Source: Amphiura filiformis (lineage: Eukaryota; Echinodermata; Ophiuroidea; Amphilepidida; Amphiuridae). From it: 64,000 nucleotides of DNA. The translations under genes and the position numbers were made by a program. Location of the stretch: positions 56,227,706 to 56,291,705 of the forward strand of contig NC_092636.1 of assembly GCF_039555335.1 (NCBI RefSeq), written 5' to 3'. A model generated the notes under the pieces. That model saw only the letters and a program-made list of their open reading frames with translations, ran no database searches and was not told the origin of the DNA. This document shows, one piece after another, positions 1 to 10,468 of this stretch. The stretch's first letter is position 1, and every line of letters begins with the position of its first letter.

Positions 1-371
1 TGAAATTTAGAGAAGTATTACTCAACAATGACCAAGATGATTAAAAAAAAAGATAAATCTGTTTTGTATGGAAATATCATGTGTCACAAAACAGACAAGA
101 AATTTGATATAAAATGCAGAACACTAATTTTAGTTTAAATGCAATTTTATCAAACTTTTAGTTTATATAAGAATATATTTATTATTTACCGGTAATAAAG
201 AATTTGTCTGTATGCAAACATTTGAGCACCATAACTAGTATTACAAATGTCAGGTTCAGGATTCAGCTTAAAACATTAAACTGATGAATCTTATCTCCAT
301 AAGCTTAAACGATATTTTACTAAACAATTGTGATATGTACTATGTAATGTTTTAATTTATTTTCGCTACAG

Positions 372-1826
372 TGTCCATTCCAAATAACCGACCAAACGCC
401 TATGAGTACTGTTGTTGATATGTTTAGAAAGTTGGGTTTAAGAACTTGTCTTGTTACACATAATGGGTAAGTATAAACACACAGGGACAATTTTTACATT
501 TATCTTGCTATGTATAAAACAAGTATCCATTACATGCACCTTATCCTTTACTGTGGGATATATCCTTTACTGTGAGCAGCCAAAAAGACTGATTTTCATT
601 GTCTAAATCAATATATTATTGAAAAATAACACCTTGATGTTATGCAGAAGTACAGTCTACAAATCAAATACTTTGAAAATTTGTGTGATTTATTGTTGTC
701 AATGAGTTATGTACATTTTACAAGGGTGAAATGGTTTCAGCCCTCTTTACAACATAACTCAAGAACTACAGGACCTACAAAAGTTTATCTGTGATATTTG
801 AATTCTTCTACATGCTCGCTATGAAATGATCAAAGCAATTTTTGCCAAAGCTCACTACCATTCGTAGAATGCTGCTGCAAATGACCAAATCGCAACAGTT
901 GCAAATAGTTAACCTAACCTTAAGTGGATCATAATATTAGCTCTTGCCCTTTGATAGAAATTGGATTTCTAAAGGGTTGACAAGGTATTGTTGGTCGAAG
1001 CAATCTAAAAATCGATTTTTATTATATAGATCAATATATTATTGAAAATTCACACCTTGATGTTTTGCAAAAGTTCAGTCTACAAATTGTATACTTTGCA
1101 AACTTGCTTAATTTATTGTTGTTAATGAGATGATGTACGTTTTACAAAAGTGTTGTTGTTTCAGCCCTCTTCACAACGTAACTCAAGAACCGCAGCACCT
1201 AAAAAAGTATATCTGTGATATTTTAATTCTCCTACATGCTCGCTATGAATTGAGCAATGCAGTTTTTGCCAAAGCTCACAACCATTCATATGATACTGTG
1301 AACTACCAAATCACAACAGTTTAAAATAATTAATAACCTTAATGTATACAGTTTAATCACATGTTGCTGTGCAGCCAAGGTCAAAGATCTTACTTTCCAT
1401 ATGATATTTGGCGTTGTCTGAGACTGAAGTTGGGGAAAAAATAGTCGCTCCTGTTACCCAGGCATGAGAATTTTCAGTTTTAAAACTGAATTCAGGTATT
1501 TTTAGTCGAAGTTTCCGCAACTTTATTTAATTTCAGCCTAGTTTTGGTACTTTTTGCGGTTGCCCAATTTCACACACATTTTCAGTTTTTTCAGAAAATT
1601 GCAGTCTCATGCCTGAACTTACCCGGAAAGGTAAAAATGTAGTGAATGCTTATAAAATGCTTGACTCATTAATTGAACATGTTTTTTCTAGCTCAATTTG
1701 TAACAAATTTGTTCTGTTTTCTTTCTTGTTTTCAGGAGACTATTAGGCATTATCACAAAGAAAGATGTACTGCGTCATATAGCTTTATTAGACAACCAAG
1801 ATCCCGACTCAATTATGTTTCATTGA
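372..1826 (+). CDS. CLCN3/5-like: CLC-3/4/5-type chloride/proton exchanger, 3' end (last two coding exons)
   Basis: C-terminal end of an intracellular CLC antiporter; this subfamily exchanges chloride for protons in endosomes and lysosomes, and the part seen here is the second cytoplasmic CBS domain. Exon 372-466 follows an acag acceptor and reads [20 protein letters not shown] then TCLVTHNG, ending at a gtaagt donor. Exon 1736-1826 follows ttttcag, completes the split Gly codon and reads [20 protein letters not shown], then QDPDSIMFH and stop. The [13 protein letters not shown] core and the short QDP-SIMF tail are hallmarks of CLC-3/4/5 rather than CLC-1/2/7. Phase is consistent across the intron. 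Upstream exons (transmembrane core, CBS1) lie outside the window. The 3' UTR end was not determined. Which of the three vertebrate paralogues is closest cannot be said; invertebrates usually have one pro-orthologue. Confidence 0.93.
606..1340. repeat. Tandem duplication (~420 bp period) in the CLCN-like last intron
   Basis: The stretch 606-920 (ATATATTATTGAAAA, then ACACCTTGATGTT, GTCTACAAAT, TTTCAGCCCTCTT, TACATGCTCGCTATGAA, TTTGCCAAAGCTCAC) recurs in the same order and orientation at 1028-1340 with scattered substitutions. The short ORF at 1130-1324 lies in the second copy; the first copy is interrupted in that frame, so it is unlikely to code. Confidence 0.75.
1459..1615. mobile_element. 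hAT-like MITE (CAGGCATGAGA ends)
   Basis: The element starts CAGGCATGAGA and ends TCTCATGCCTG, a short terminal inverted repeat with the CAG/CTG ends common in hAT elements. Flanking octamers CTGTTACC (1451-1458) and AACTTACC (1616-1623) agree at six of eight positions, compatible with a decayed 8 bp target duplication. 157 bp, non-coding. Confidence 0.6.
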
Positions 1827-3032
1827 CCCCGCCTGATCACCGGTAGTAGTGTCGTCATTGTATAGTACCTATTGTTTGATACACCTAATATGATGTGTGA
1901 TGTGGTTATCCAACTTACTGCAACTTAGACTGAAGAGATCTAGAACAGCTTCAATACTGATGTCATAGTTTGCATGACTTAACTGATGCCAGTGGGCATC
2001 ATTTGGGCCTGGTTTTACTGGGACAATTGTGAGTTTCTTAGCCCAAAATCAAGGTGGAATTTTTATTTTATTTACAGGGTCAATTTTCAGTTTTACACTA
2101 TTTTGGCCCAAAATACAGGTTTTTATAAAATTTGAAAATTGATTCACAGGGCAATGCAAGCTGTTTTCTGCCTGTAGATGGAGCTAGCCAGTCAGGTGAA
2201 TGCTGTCTAAGTGGGCACTATGCACACCGACACCGCCTGGCTAATAATTATTTGGTGCAGAAGGGACACTAAAATGAATACACGGGATCGATACACGTGA
2301 ATTGCTATGCACGATTTTGATATCAGACGAAAATCTTCTGATACCGGGTTAGAAAATGATGAATATCTCCGTCATGATTTTTTTTTCTCAAGAAACCAGA
2401 TTTGGTCTCATAAACTTGGAAATACGTGTTGAACAGATATGATAGTCGCTAGAATGCGCTTTGAAAATTGGCCGTGCGCTTTGAACTCAAAATTTGACCA
2501 TTTTATATTGCGTTGGTCCTGTTATGGACTACAGCGTGCAGCGTGTAGTACAGCTGCACTCACTGTAGGCAGTATAAAAGTCGATGACCATTGACCTCAA
2601 TGGGGTATACAAGCTTAATCACGCACAACCAAGATCGATTACCCGGCTATTGTGAGTAGCTTTAGTTATGTCCCTCGACTAATTATTAGTTTAAAAGAGC
2701 TTTAAAGGTTTGAACCAAATGGCTAATCGTGGCTGTGGATTTAACCTACCATGGCGATTCCTGCCATGAAGATATAGGGTCGATGACACTGTGCTATGCC
2801 TGCTGTACCAAGGTTGAAGGTCATAAATCATACTAGCAGTCACAGTGATTGTGAAGACAAATCACTGAGTGATCAGATGATGGTGCAGTCTCAGCCAAAG
2901 TCACAGAGTGATGTGTGATTGAGTTGCCTTAATTCAACTGATAGTGCTGATGGTATCTTTGTGACTGCTGATTGATATATCTATATCTCTTGATATATGG
3001 TTAGTCCCTTTCCTGATATACTTTTGTTTGTC

Positions 3033-3199
3033 TTGGTGAATCAATGACATCAACACATTGAGGCAGCTGTCCCTCTCTTTCGCACATCTATGTGTCATCT
3101 TAAACATGTGCTTGTGTATGCCAGCGCTTTAAGCTAATGCTTATGATTTGAAGCAGTGCCCAATGAAATGTGTACTGACGTCGCTGACTCGCCAAGATG
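3033..3199. mobile_element. MITE of the TGACGTCA-end family, copy 1
   Basis: Starts CTTGGTGAATCAATGACATC and ends ACTGACGTCGCTGACTCGCC AAG as an imperfect inverted pair. Inner words (GCCCAATGAAATG, TTTAAGC) are shared with copies at about 6970-7105 and 46663-46818. No coding capacity. Confidence 0.55.
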
Positions 3200-3316
3200 A
3201 AAAATAATACAGAACGGACTGAGTGTAGAAGTCATCAAGCATATAGGCCTAACCCATCAGTAATCCAACCATGACAAGAATAAGTAAACCAAAGCTACTG
3301 TTGAGCCTTCTATTGA

Positions 3317-3505
3317 GAACACAGAGTGAGCTCCAGTACTATCAACATAGAGACATGGAATGTCAGAGAACACAGAGTGATGAGCTCCATACTATCAACA
3401 TAGAGACTTGGAATGTCAGAGCCCTGAAGAAGGCAGAATACTAGGAAATGCTTCTTGAATAGTCCAGGAGATTTGATACAGATATCCTTGGCTCTGTGAG
3501 ACCGC
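3317..3505 (+). pseudogene. LINE endonuclease fragment, internally duplicated
   Basis: A ~50 bp unit (CACAGAGTGA, GAGCTCCA, TACTATCAACATAGAGAC, TGGAATGTCAGAG) occurs twice in tandem. The second copy continues in a frame reading TINIETWNVRALKKAEY, stop, EMLLE, stop, SRRFDTDILGS. WNVR followed by DILG is the N-terminal signature of the APE-type endonuclease of non-LTR retrotransposons. Two stops and the short length make it a dead relic. Confidence 0.55.
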
Positions 3506-3666
3506 TGACAGACAGGGATATGGATTTATAGAATGTTTGAATATCTCTATTAGATAGCTTTTAATATTACATCTCATGTCAATGTTCCTTATTTTCATGA
3601 CTGCTTACATGAAGGTAGAACATGTTTTCCCCCCAACAACAGTAATTTCTTTCAATTTTTGACATA

Positions 3667-3918
3667 TGTGATGCAATCAAGCAAAATCAGTCGGAACTCT
3701 GGAATATTGATTTCGAGATATAGCCAAACACAGGAAATATTTCCTTTTGTTTCCTTTTGTTTTGGAAACTCTTTAATTGCTCTTATCTTTGGAACTGGCT
3801 GTTCAATTTCAATGGATGTTCTGCAAAATGCACCTTTGTATATGCTTTTTACTATCCTGTAAGAAACTGAAAATTTAATATTTCTGAGTTCCGACTGATT
3901 TTGCTTGATCGCATCACA
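3667..3918. mobile_element. MITE with ~33 bp inverted repeats (TGTGATGCRATCAAGC), copy 1
   Basis: Left end TGTGATGCAATCAAGCAAAA then TCAGTCGGAACTC; right end GAGTTCCGACTGA then TTTTGCTTGATCGCATCACA. The flanks are TA on both sides (3665-3666 and 3919-3920), fitting a Tc1/mariner-type target duplication. A second copy lies inverted at 17376-17610. Confidence 0.75.
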
Positions 3919-4648
3919 TACATGTTTTTTATAACATTATAGTTTATTTGTGCTATTCCAATACCAATATTATGGGCTTTCTTTTTTTATGTCATGCCAT
4001 TTTAAAATAATGATTTCTTTGACCAAAATTGAATTTTATGCAAAATTTCATCTGTAGAGACACAATCTCACATAGTTTTCCACACTTTATTAATACTTCC
4101 ATACAGCTGTAGTATGGTAGCAGAGAGCAAGGTTAGATACATTTTGCTAGTTAGTCTTTTCCTATCTCCTTTTTGAGATTTGCTTTTGGTGTGTACAAAA
4201 TGGACACCTGTTGGGTGTAAATTAGCCTAATTCACACACTCATTCTAACTGATGTAGCCAAATAAACAGAATAATTGATATGTAAGTGATAAATTGAGCA
4301 AGTAACTTAGGGTTTTTTTAATCAAAAGAAGTAATTACCAATTTGAGATTGTTACCTAAATCGGCATCATGAGAGACACAAGCTATAAAGTGGTGTGCAC
4401 CAAATCAACACAATAATTACCAGTCAAGCAAGCAAGTTTTAAATTTTTCTTAAAACTAGTAAATATTACTTGGGCAATTATTTATGCACTGTGTAATCAA
4501 GCATAATATTACTGAAACCCTCCCATGGGTAGGCAGGTATTTGCTTATACACACATGTTATCATATTGGTTTATATGGTATTCCTCTTTGTAACCCACAA
4601 AATGGCTTGTTGTTAAGTTAATTATATTCTTTATTAATTTACTATTTG

Positions 4649-4790
4649 CCGTAGAAATAGTGATGTAACAGGATTAATTACCTTAGCAATGGGTTTACAA
4701 TTTTTTTTTTTTAATGTATTGCCCTGCATTCAAAAATAGTGTAAACCCATTGCTCTGGTAATTGATCTTATTACATCACTACTTCTACAG
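4649..4790. mobile_element. Foldback/MITE, ~50 bp arms
   Basis: GTAGAAATAGTGATGTAACA with AATTACC and GCAATGGGTTTACA on the left is mirrored by TGTAAACCCATTGC-like, GGTAATT and TTACATCACTACTTCTAC on the right, around a T-run and a short loop. Non-coding. Confidence 0.65.
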
Positions 4791-4989
4791 TGAATATGAA
4801 CAGTTGTCAAATATTTGTTGATTTATTCATTTAAACAAGATCAGGTAGTTTGTATTAAGACTTTATAACATAGCTACAGGTGTATATGTGAACAGTATAG
4901 AGATTTATATATTCCCACTTGTACATAAATTATTTGATAATGTATAATATTTGCTGATAATTATTGATACAAATTGATTGTAAATTAGG

Positions 4990-5265
4990 CTAATCCATTT
5001 ACAGTCCACACTCCCCCTGTGGAAATTCTTTTGTAAATATCTTGCACAGGGAGTATGAATTTCAAATGGAATTAGCACATTAACCAACTTTATTTGAAAC
5101 TCATCCTCCCTCATGGAAGATTAAGGTTGAATCTTTCCCAGAGGGTGTATGAAATTCAAATGGAGCTGCCTAATGAGTTCATTCCATTTGAAATTCATAC
5201 TCCCCTGTTGAAGACATTTCTAATATCTTCCACAGGGAAAGTGTGTATTTTAAATGTAGCAGCTC
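4990..5265. mobile_element. MITE cluster, CCATTTGAAATTCATACTCC family
   Basis: Alternating CATTTGAAATTCATACTCCC and its reverse complement GGGAGTATGAATTTCAAATG occur several times. This looks like two or more related elements stacked together. Related ends (AGTTGAAATCCATACACCC) flank 10150-10306, 12682-12745 (one end only) and 52880-52968. Confidence 0.6.
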
Positions 5266-5846
5266 ATTATGTGTATTAATTGAATTATTTTGTGCAATAC
5301 CCAACAGTCACTTATCTTGTTTGATAATTCTTATGTATATTTGAAAAAAAATATTGTCCACCTCACTCTTGTTAAAGATATGTTTAGAATTCATTGTATA
5401 CTTTAGCAGAAATATTTACAAGCTTTAGTTAAGTTGCAGAGTGTATGCACAGGGTTGTAGCCACTGCACTCTGCACATGACAACTGACAAATACATAGTG
5501 CACCCAATCAGCACCTGAACTAAAGCTTGCTGTGTCAAATAATCCGGTACTAATATCCAAAATTGTAGATGACAAATTTATTGTTCTCATTTCCAGGTTG
5601 CCTAATACTTTTCCAGCAGGGAATTATGAATACTCATGATGCCACAGACTTGAAAGAATTTGGAGTTTTGAATTTTGGGATTTGGATTTGTAATTTTGGA
5701 TATTAGAAGCTACAACGATACAAATGCATCCATTGTTCTTCCTTATTCGAGTATATAGAGTGTTAATGTTATTGACAACGACCACATTATTTGATGTATA
5801 ACAGTAAATGTTTTATTTTGCAACTGGCTTCTCTACCATCAAAGTA

Positions 5847-6029
5847 CAGGGGTGCAATTTTGTTACAACTTGGAATCAATTTTGATTTTCATGACATAAT
5901 TTTGTAAGAAGTAATTGATTCTCATCTAATTACCCTTAAATTTTACACTCAATTTTGATTCTCGCAAACAAATTTCAGGGGAATCATTGTGAGAATGATT
6001 CTCCGATTGTTGCCGAAATTGCACCCCTG
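5847..6029. mobile_element. hAT-like MITE (CAGGGGTGCAATTT ends)
   Basis: Begins CAGGGGTGCAATTTTG and ends GAAATTGCACCCCTG, 183 bp, terminal inverted repeat of about 15 bp. CAGGGGTG ends are typical of hAT-derived MITEs. I do not see a clean 8 bp target duplication. Confidence 0.6.
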
Positions 6030-6375
6030 AAACATTCCATAAATCGAGTTGAAGATAAATCTATCAGGCTAGTGTTGACTTGGTTCAAGTCTTCATAACA
6101 GATGTTGTAACTCCTATCGTTAGATTATTAAATGGTGTATATTATGCCTAGGCTTTATTGTCAATTCTTTTGTTGAAGTCCAAATTTGACTGACAGCTCT
6201 ATTTTGTGGACTTGGGGTTTTCTCTATTCAGATCTGACTGATCATTGCAATTAAGGATTCTTGTGATGGCTCAGCGGCACAAAGACGTATGTCCATTAGT
6301 GTATGAGTGCATGTAATATGCTTTTTTGTACATGCATACATGTAGATATCACAGGGCAATCATACATACAGCAGC

Positions 6376-6790
6376 TAATGGACATGTGACGTGGTATATC
6401 GAAAGCAGACCCTTTTGGGCAGGATCGTAAATGAAGAATAGCAAAAAATCTGCCCGGGTGTGATTTTTTCACAATTTGCGAATTTGTGATGTTACTAATG
6501 TTTAAAATATTGTCTGATAGTTTCAGACCGGAGACTTTGAGACATTTGTCAAGGTAATTCCTACTCGCAACATAGTCAATAATATTTTAAAGGCCAAAAT
6601 CTCAATTTCCAATTTTATAATACCATAACTCAATATCTTCGCTTAGGAATGTCCAATTTCATTGGGGAAAAGGGTGTTTTGGAGCAAAATATCTCTATGT
6701 TTAAGATATGTAAAAACCTCAAAATTGATAACCTGCCCAAAAGCGTCTGTTTTTGACATGATATGTCCATGTGCTGCTGAGCGATCACTT
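6376..6790. mobile_element. Imperfect foldback element
   Basis: AGCAGACCCTTTTGGGCAGG (about 6402-6421) is mirrored by CCTGCCCAAAAGCGTCTG (about 6732-6749); beyond it GGACATGTGACGTGGTATAT pairs loosely with GACATGATATGTCCATG. An outer pair, TGATGGCTCAGCGGCAC near 6264 and GTGCTGCTGAGCGATCA near 6771, may mark the true ends. Interior non-coding. Confidence 0.45.
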
Positions 6791-6969
6791 AGTCGTTGCT
6801 TTGCAAAGAACAATCCAATTCATTAGTTATAAACCAGTTGCTCATCATTGATGGTGAAGAAATACAGCTCTATAATAAGCACTTTATATTAGCAAAATAA
6901 AATATCCATAGAAATAACATATTTGACTACGTCTTGAAACTGGGCGTTCCTTATACTATTTTGTTAGTC

Positions 6970-7105
6970 TTGGTGAGGCAGTGACGTCAACGTGTTGAGG
7001 CAGCTGTTTCGCATGTAGCATCTTTAAATGTGTGTGTGTGTGCAACTGCGATTTTAAGCAGTGCCCAATGATATGCGCACTGACGTCCATCACTGCAGCG
7101 CCAAG
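6970..7105. mobile_element. MITE of the TGACGTCA-end family, copy 2
   Basis: TTGGTGAGGCAGTGACGTCA on the left and ACTGACGTCCATCACTGC then GCGCCAAGG on the right, with a (GT)n tract and TTTTAAGCAGTGCCCAATG inside, matching the copy at 3033-3199. Confidence 0.6.
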
Positions 7106-8560
7106 GTAAATAATGGTATAGTTCCAGTTTATTGCTTAGGGACCCAGCAGATTTCTAAATGTATTTTACAGAAAGTGTGTTAACATTGAAATTCACATGA
7201 TTTTGCTTGAAATATATTCCTGCCTATATACAACTACCCTGAATTCCTTAAACCATAGTTATATGTGTGTTTTTATACAACATTTGTGTGTAATTAAATG
7301 ACCTAAATTATAAGAGAAAATTATATTATTATATTGTGTAATTTTAACCATGAACCTCTCCCTTCTTAATATAACACAAGAGATTATGTTGAATATGTAA
7401 TGCAGCCATAGTGGTCAAATTGTGCATCCTATATTACCTGTATAGCTGTTACTGAACCTATTCTGAGTTTTCTTCAACCACTGTGATTGACTGATAAAAT
7501 AGGGGAACACACACCAAAACAATCCCATCAAAAGTTTTACCCTTCTCAGGTTTATCTTTGTACCATGTTTACAAATGTCTTTGTAACCATGGGGATAACT
7601 ATCCCCTATAAAAGTTAGTTTCCCTAGTACTGATGTGACCTATTCCATTCTTTTGCAAGTCATTATCACTATCATTATATTCAGTTCCAAAGACACCCTG
7701 TTTTTTGCTTGTTTGCCCAACCCCATATACCGGTCCCATATATTTTGTGTTTTCCTTTCAAACACCTACTTTTTTTCCCCAAAGACCTACTTTTTTCCAC
7801 AAAGACTACACATATTTCTTGTTTTCCCTTGAAAGGTCAATTTTTGTGGAAAATTCCTTGTTACAACGTCCTGGGGCTTCAATAAAGAACAAATGATTAC
7901 CGGTAATTGTGTTTTCAACTGATTGAATGTCGACCCAGGTTAAAGAGGAAATATAACAAACAAACAAACAAACAAACATCCCCAAAACTGTTTTTAAGCC
8001 TTTGTTTTGTGTTACTTGGAAGAATATACATAACAATATAGGATGCACTTCTTTGCCATAAGGACTGGTTATAAAATCCTAGCACTTGGCTTCTGTTGTT
8101 TAACAATAAATTATGTTAACAAAGAAGTTTAATGACTGCTGTTGTCTTCTTGTGTGGTTTTATCTTGTGTCCAGCAATTTATACAACTCATCTCAATCCC
8201 ATCATATTTTGTGAAATTACCTCAAAGTTGCAGCATCATTTATTGCGTAAAAGGATACTTTTCAATGTGTATCGACCGTACAAAATGCTCTCCGGGTTGA
8301 AAAGACAGAGTGATGCCATACACAGAGTGTTACAGAGTGATGCCATACACTGACCACCACTGTAAGGAGAACATGTTAGCCTATGCAATTTCACATCGCA
8401 TAATACTTGAATTTGCAACTTTTCATTAGCACACAATATCAAACTAACAAAATTCTAATGTTGATATCAGTTGCTTTTATTTAAGTATGTTCCTGTATAA
8501 GACCACCCAATCAAGTAGGAGCTTTTTTTTTGATGGGCTTATTTGAATTGACCTTATGCG

Positions 8561-8730
8561 GTGAATCCCATAAGCCTTTGCGAGTACATCCGAGAACTCG
8601 TCATTTGACGTCACGCCGATCTACGCTGATGCACACATCGTTTATCGAACATCGTTACTGTGCATTACAGATCAGTGCTATGTCAAGTGAAGAATTCTCA
8701 GGTGTATTCGCAAAGGCTTATGGGATTTAC
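8561..8730. mobile_element. Palindromic MITE (GTGAATCCCATAAGCC ends)
   Basis: GTGAATCCCATAAGCCTTTG CGA at the left is mirrored by TCGCAAAGGCTTATGGGATT TAC at the right; inner parts GAGAACTC and GAATTCTC continue the symmetry. The 73 aa frame across it is a by-product of the palindrome. Confidence 0.65.
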
Positions 8731-9469
8731 CAAAAAAGTCAATCACCATAATGAAAAACTTATTGGCTGTATGAAATATTTTAAGATTTTTCAAGGGTTC
8801 TGTGATATTGTAGTCATTTAGCCTCTTCCATAACAAAAACAAACTATTAGTCTAACTATATTCATCCATAGAGGTGATGAAACTGAATTACTCAGCCCAC
8901 ACCAACTATTGTAACAAGTCAAGCTCAACAGAGACGGGGGCCGGGATCTTCCAAGGATTTACGACTGTCTTCTAGAAACACCAAAATCATCCATGTGTGA
9001 AGAAGACAGTCAGCCAGTCATTACTGCCTGAGGATTGTAACTGTTAGCTATCAAAAATATTAACAGGTAAATATTTTCTTGGTTAACTATTGGAATATTG
9101 ATGATGACACTCCAAGCAAAACACAATAAGACTTGCGGACACATAGAAGTACAAATATCTTTGTCTTTATTAAGTATATTCAGTCAAGAAATGATCCATT
9201 AGAAAACTGAAGCATGTTCCCAATCAGTCTTTATAAAAAAGTTGGAAGCTGTAACATTTCATTGGATGGCAATACAGCCCAAGGACTGTATGTGCACCTG
9301 GTTTAATGTGAAAGTACTTAGTTCAGAATGTATTAACTCGGGAATGCAAACCTTACGGTGCAATTATATTATAATTACCAAATATAAAAGAACTTTCCTT
9401 TCGGCTCTCTTCATCAGTAGATAAATGTTAAAGGTATATAATTTTGGGCATTATTTTGATCGTCATAAT

Positions 9470-10107
9470 CTATATAATAATACTGGTAGTCTGTCTGTGA
9501 CTCTGTCTGTCTGTCTGTCCGCCTATTTTCTCGGAGACTAGGGGTCGCACGTTCCTCAAACTTGGTGGGTGGGTGCAGCTTGACCCCAGACAGAACAAGT
9601 TTGTATTGGTTAGTGGGTCAAGGTCACCCGAGGTCATCCAGGGGTCAAATGAGTAAAAACGGTTTTTCGCAGAGACTGGGGTTCGCACGATTAGTAAAAA
9701 CTGTCGTATGGGCATGAAACTTGGTGGGTACAGTCAACTTATAAAGTCAAATTTTGGACGGTCATTTTGGGGTTATCCAGGGGTCATCCGAGGTCAAAAT
9801 AGTAAAAAATGTCGTATGGGCATGAAACTTGGTGGGTACAGTCAACTCTTAAGAGTCAAATTTTTTACGGTCATTTTGGGGTCATCCCAAGGTCAAATTA
9901 GTAAAAACTGTCGTATGGGCATGAAACGTGGTGGGTACAGTCAACATTTAAAGCCAAATTTTGGAAGGTCATTTTGAGGTCACAAGGGGTCATCTGAGGT
10001 CAAATGAGTAAAACTGTCCTATGGGCATAAAACTTGGTGGGTACAGTCACCATCAGCCAGGTAATCGCGACAGCCGAGAACCGCCAAATACGGGTAACCG
10101 CCTAGTT
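9470..10107 (-). mobile_element. Pearl/Helentron-like element, short-core copy
   Basis: Read on the minus strand, one end is CTAGGCGGTTACCCGTATTT followed by a GCGGTTCTCGGCT word. The middle has about four ~105 bp tandem units, each containing ATGGGCATGAAACTTGGTGG and GGTCATTTTG. The other end has GACTAGGGGTCGCACG-type sequence (given here on +: GAGACTAGGGGTCGCACG) next to a GTCT tetranucleotide run (9488-9518). The element at 54844-56400 has both ends in common but different core units. Conserved flank, tandem core and tetranucleotide tail is the plan of pearl/DINE-like non-autonomous Helitron relatives; no protein is encoded. Confidence 0.6.
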
Positions 10108-10149
10108 ATATATTATTTTAGTACTATCATTATCTTTAGAGATGTACTA

Positions 10150-10306
10150 CAAATGGGCTATTCCAGTTGAAATCCATACACCCTATGGAAGACATGACCT
10201 TAATCTCCCACACAGGAGGTGCAAATTTTAAATGGTGTCACAATGGTGATAATTAAGGTCATGGCTTCCATAGGAGGCATATGGATTTCAACTGGAATTC
10301 GTCAGC
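10150..10306. mobile_element. MITE, TTCCAGTTGAAATCCATA family
   Basis: GGGCTATTCCAGTTGAAATC then CATACACC at the left and GGATTTCAACTGGAATTCGT at the right, with inner mirrored GACATGACCTTAAT and ATTAAGGTCATGGC. Related to copies at 12682-12745 and 52880-52968. Confidence 0.7.
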
Positions 10307-10468
10307 GAAGTGTTACATGTAATCCGATTATCACCATGTCAACTGGATCACGCTTTTGAGTTGTGCACCATGATCGAAATGATCGCAACACAAACTCTTT
10401 GGCATGTTATGTAAGTAGTTATGTAATCACTTCACTGGCGAATAGGAATGAACCAATATCCGTTTTCA

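Larger units (their letters stand above)
1827..10468. other. Intergenic interval between CLCN-like and ALG8 (convergent genes)
   Basis: 8.6 kb between two convergent stop codons. I find no conserved exon on either strand. It holds MITEs, foldbacks, a LINE endonuclease fragment and a pearl-like element, listed separately, plus presumed 3' UTRs. Short ORFs at 7635-8106 lie in T-rich sequence with a (CAAA)n run near 7956-7976 and are not convincing genes. Confidence 0.7.
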
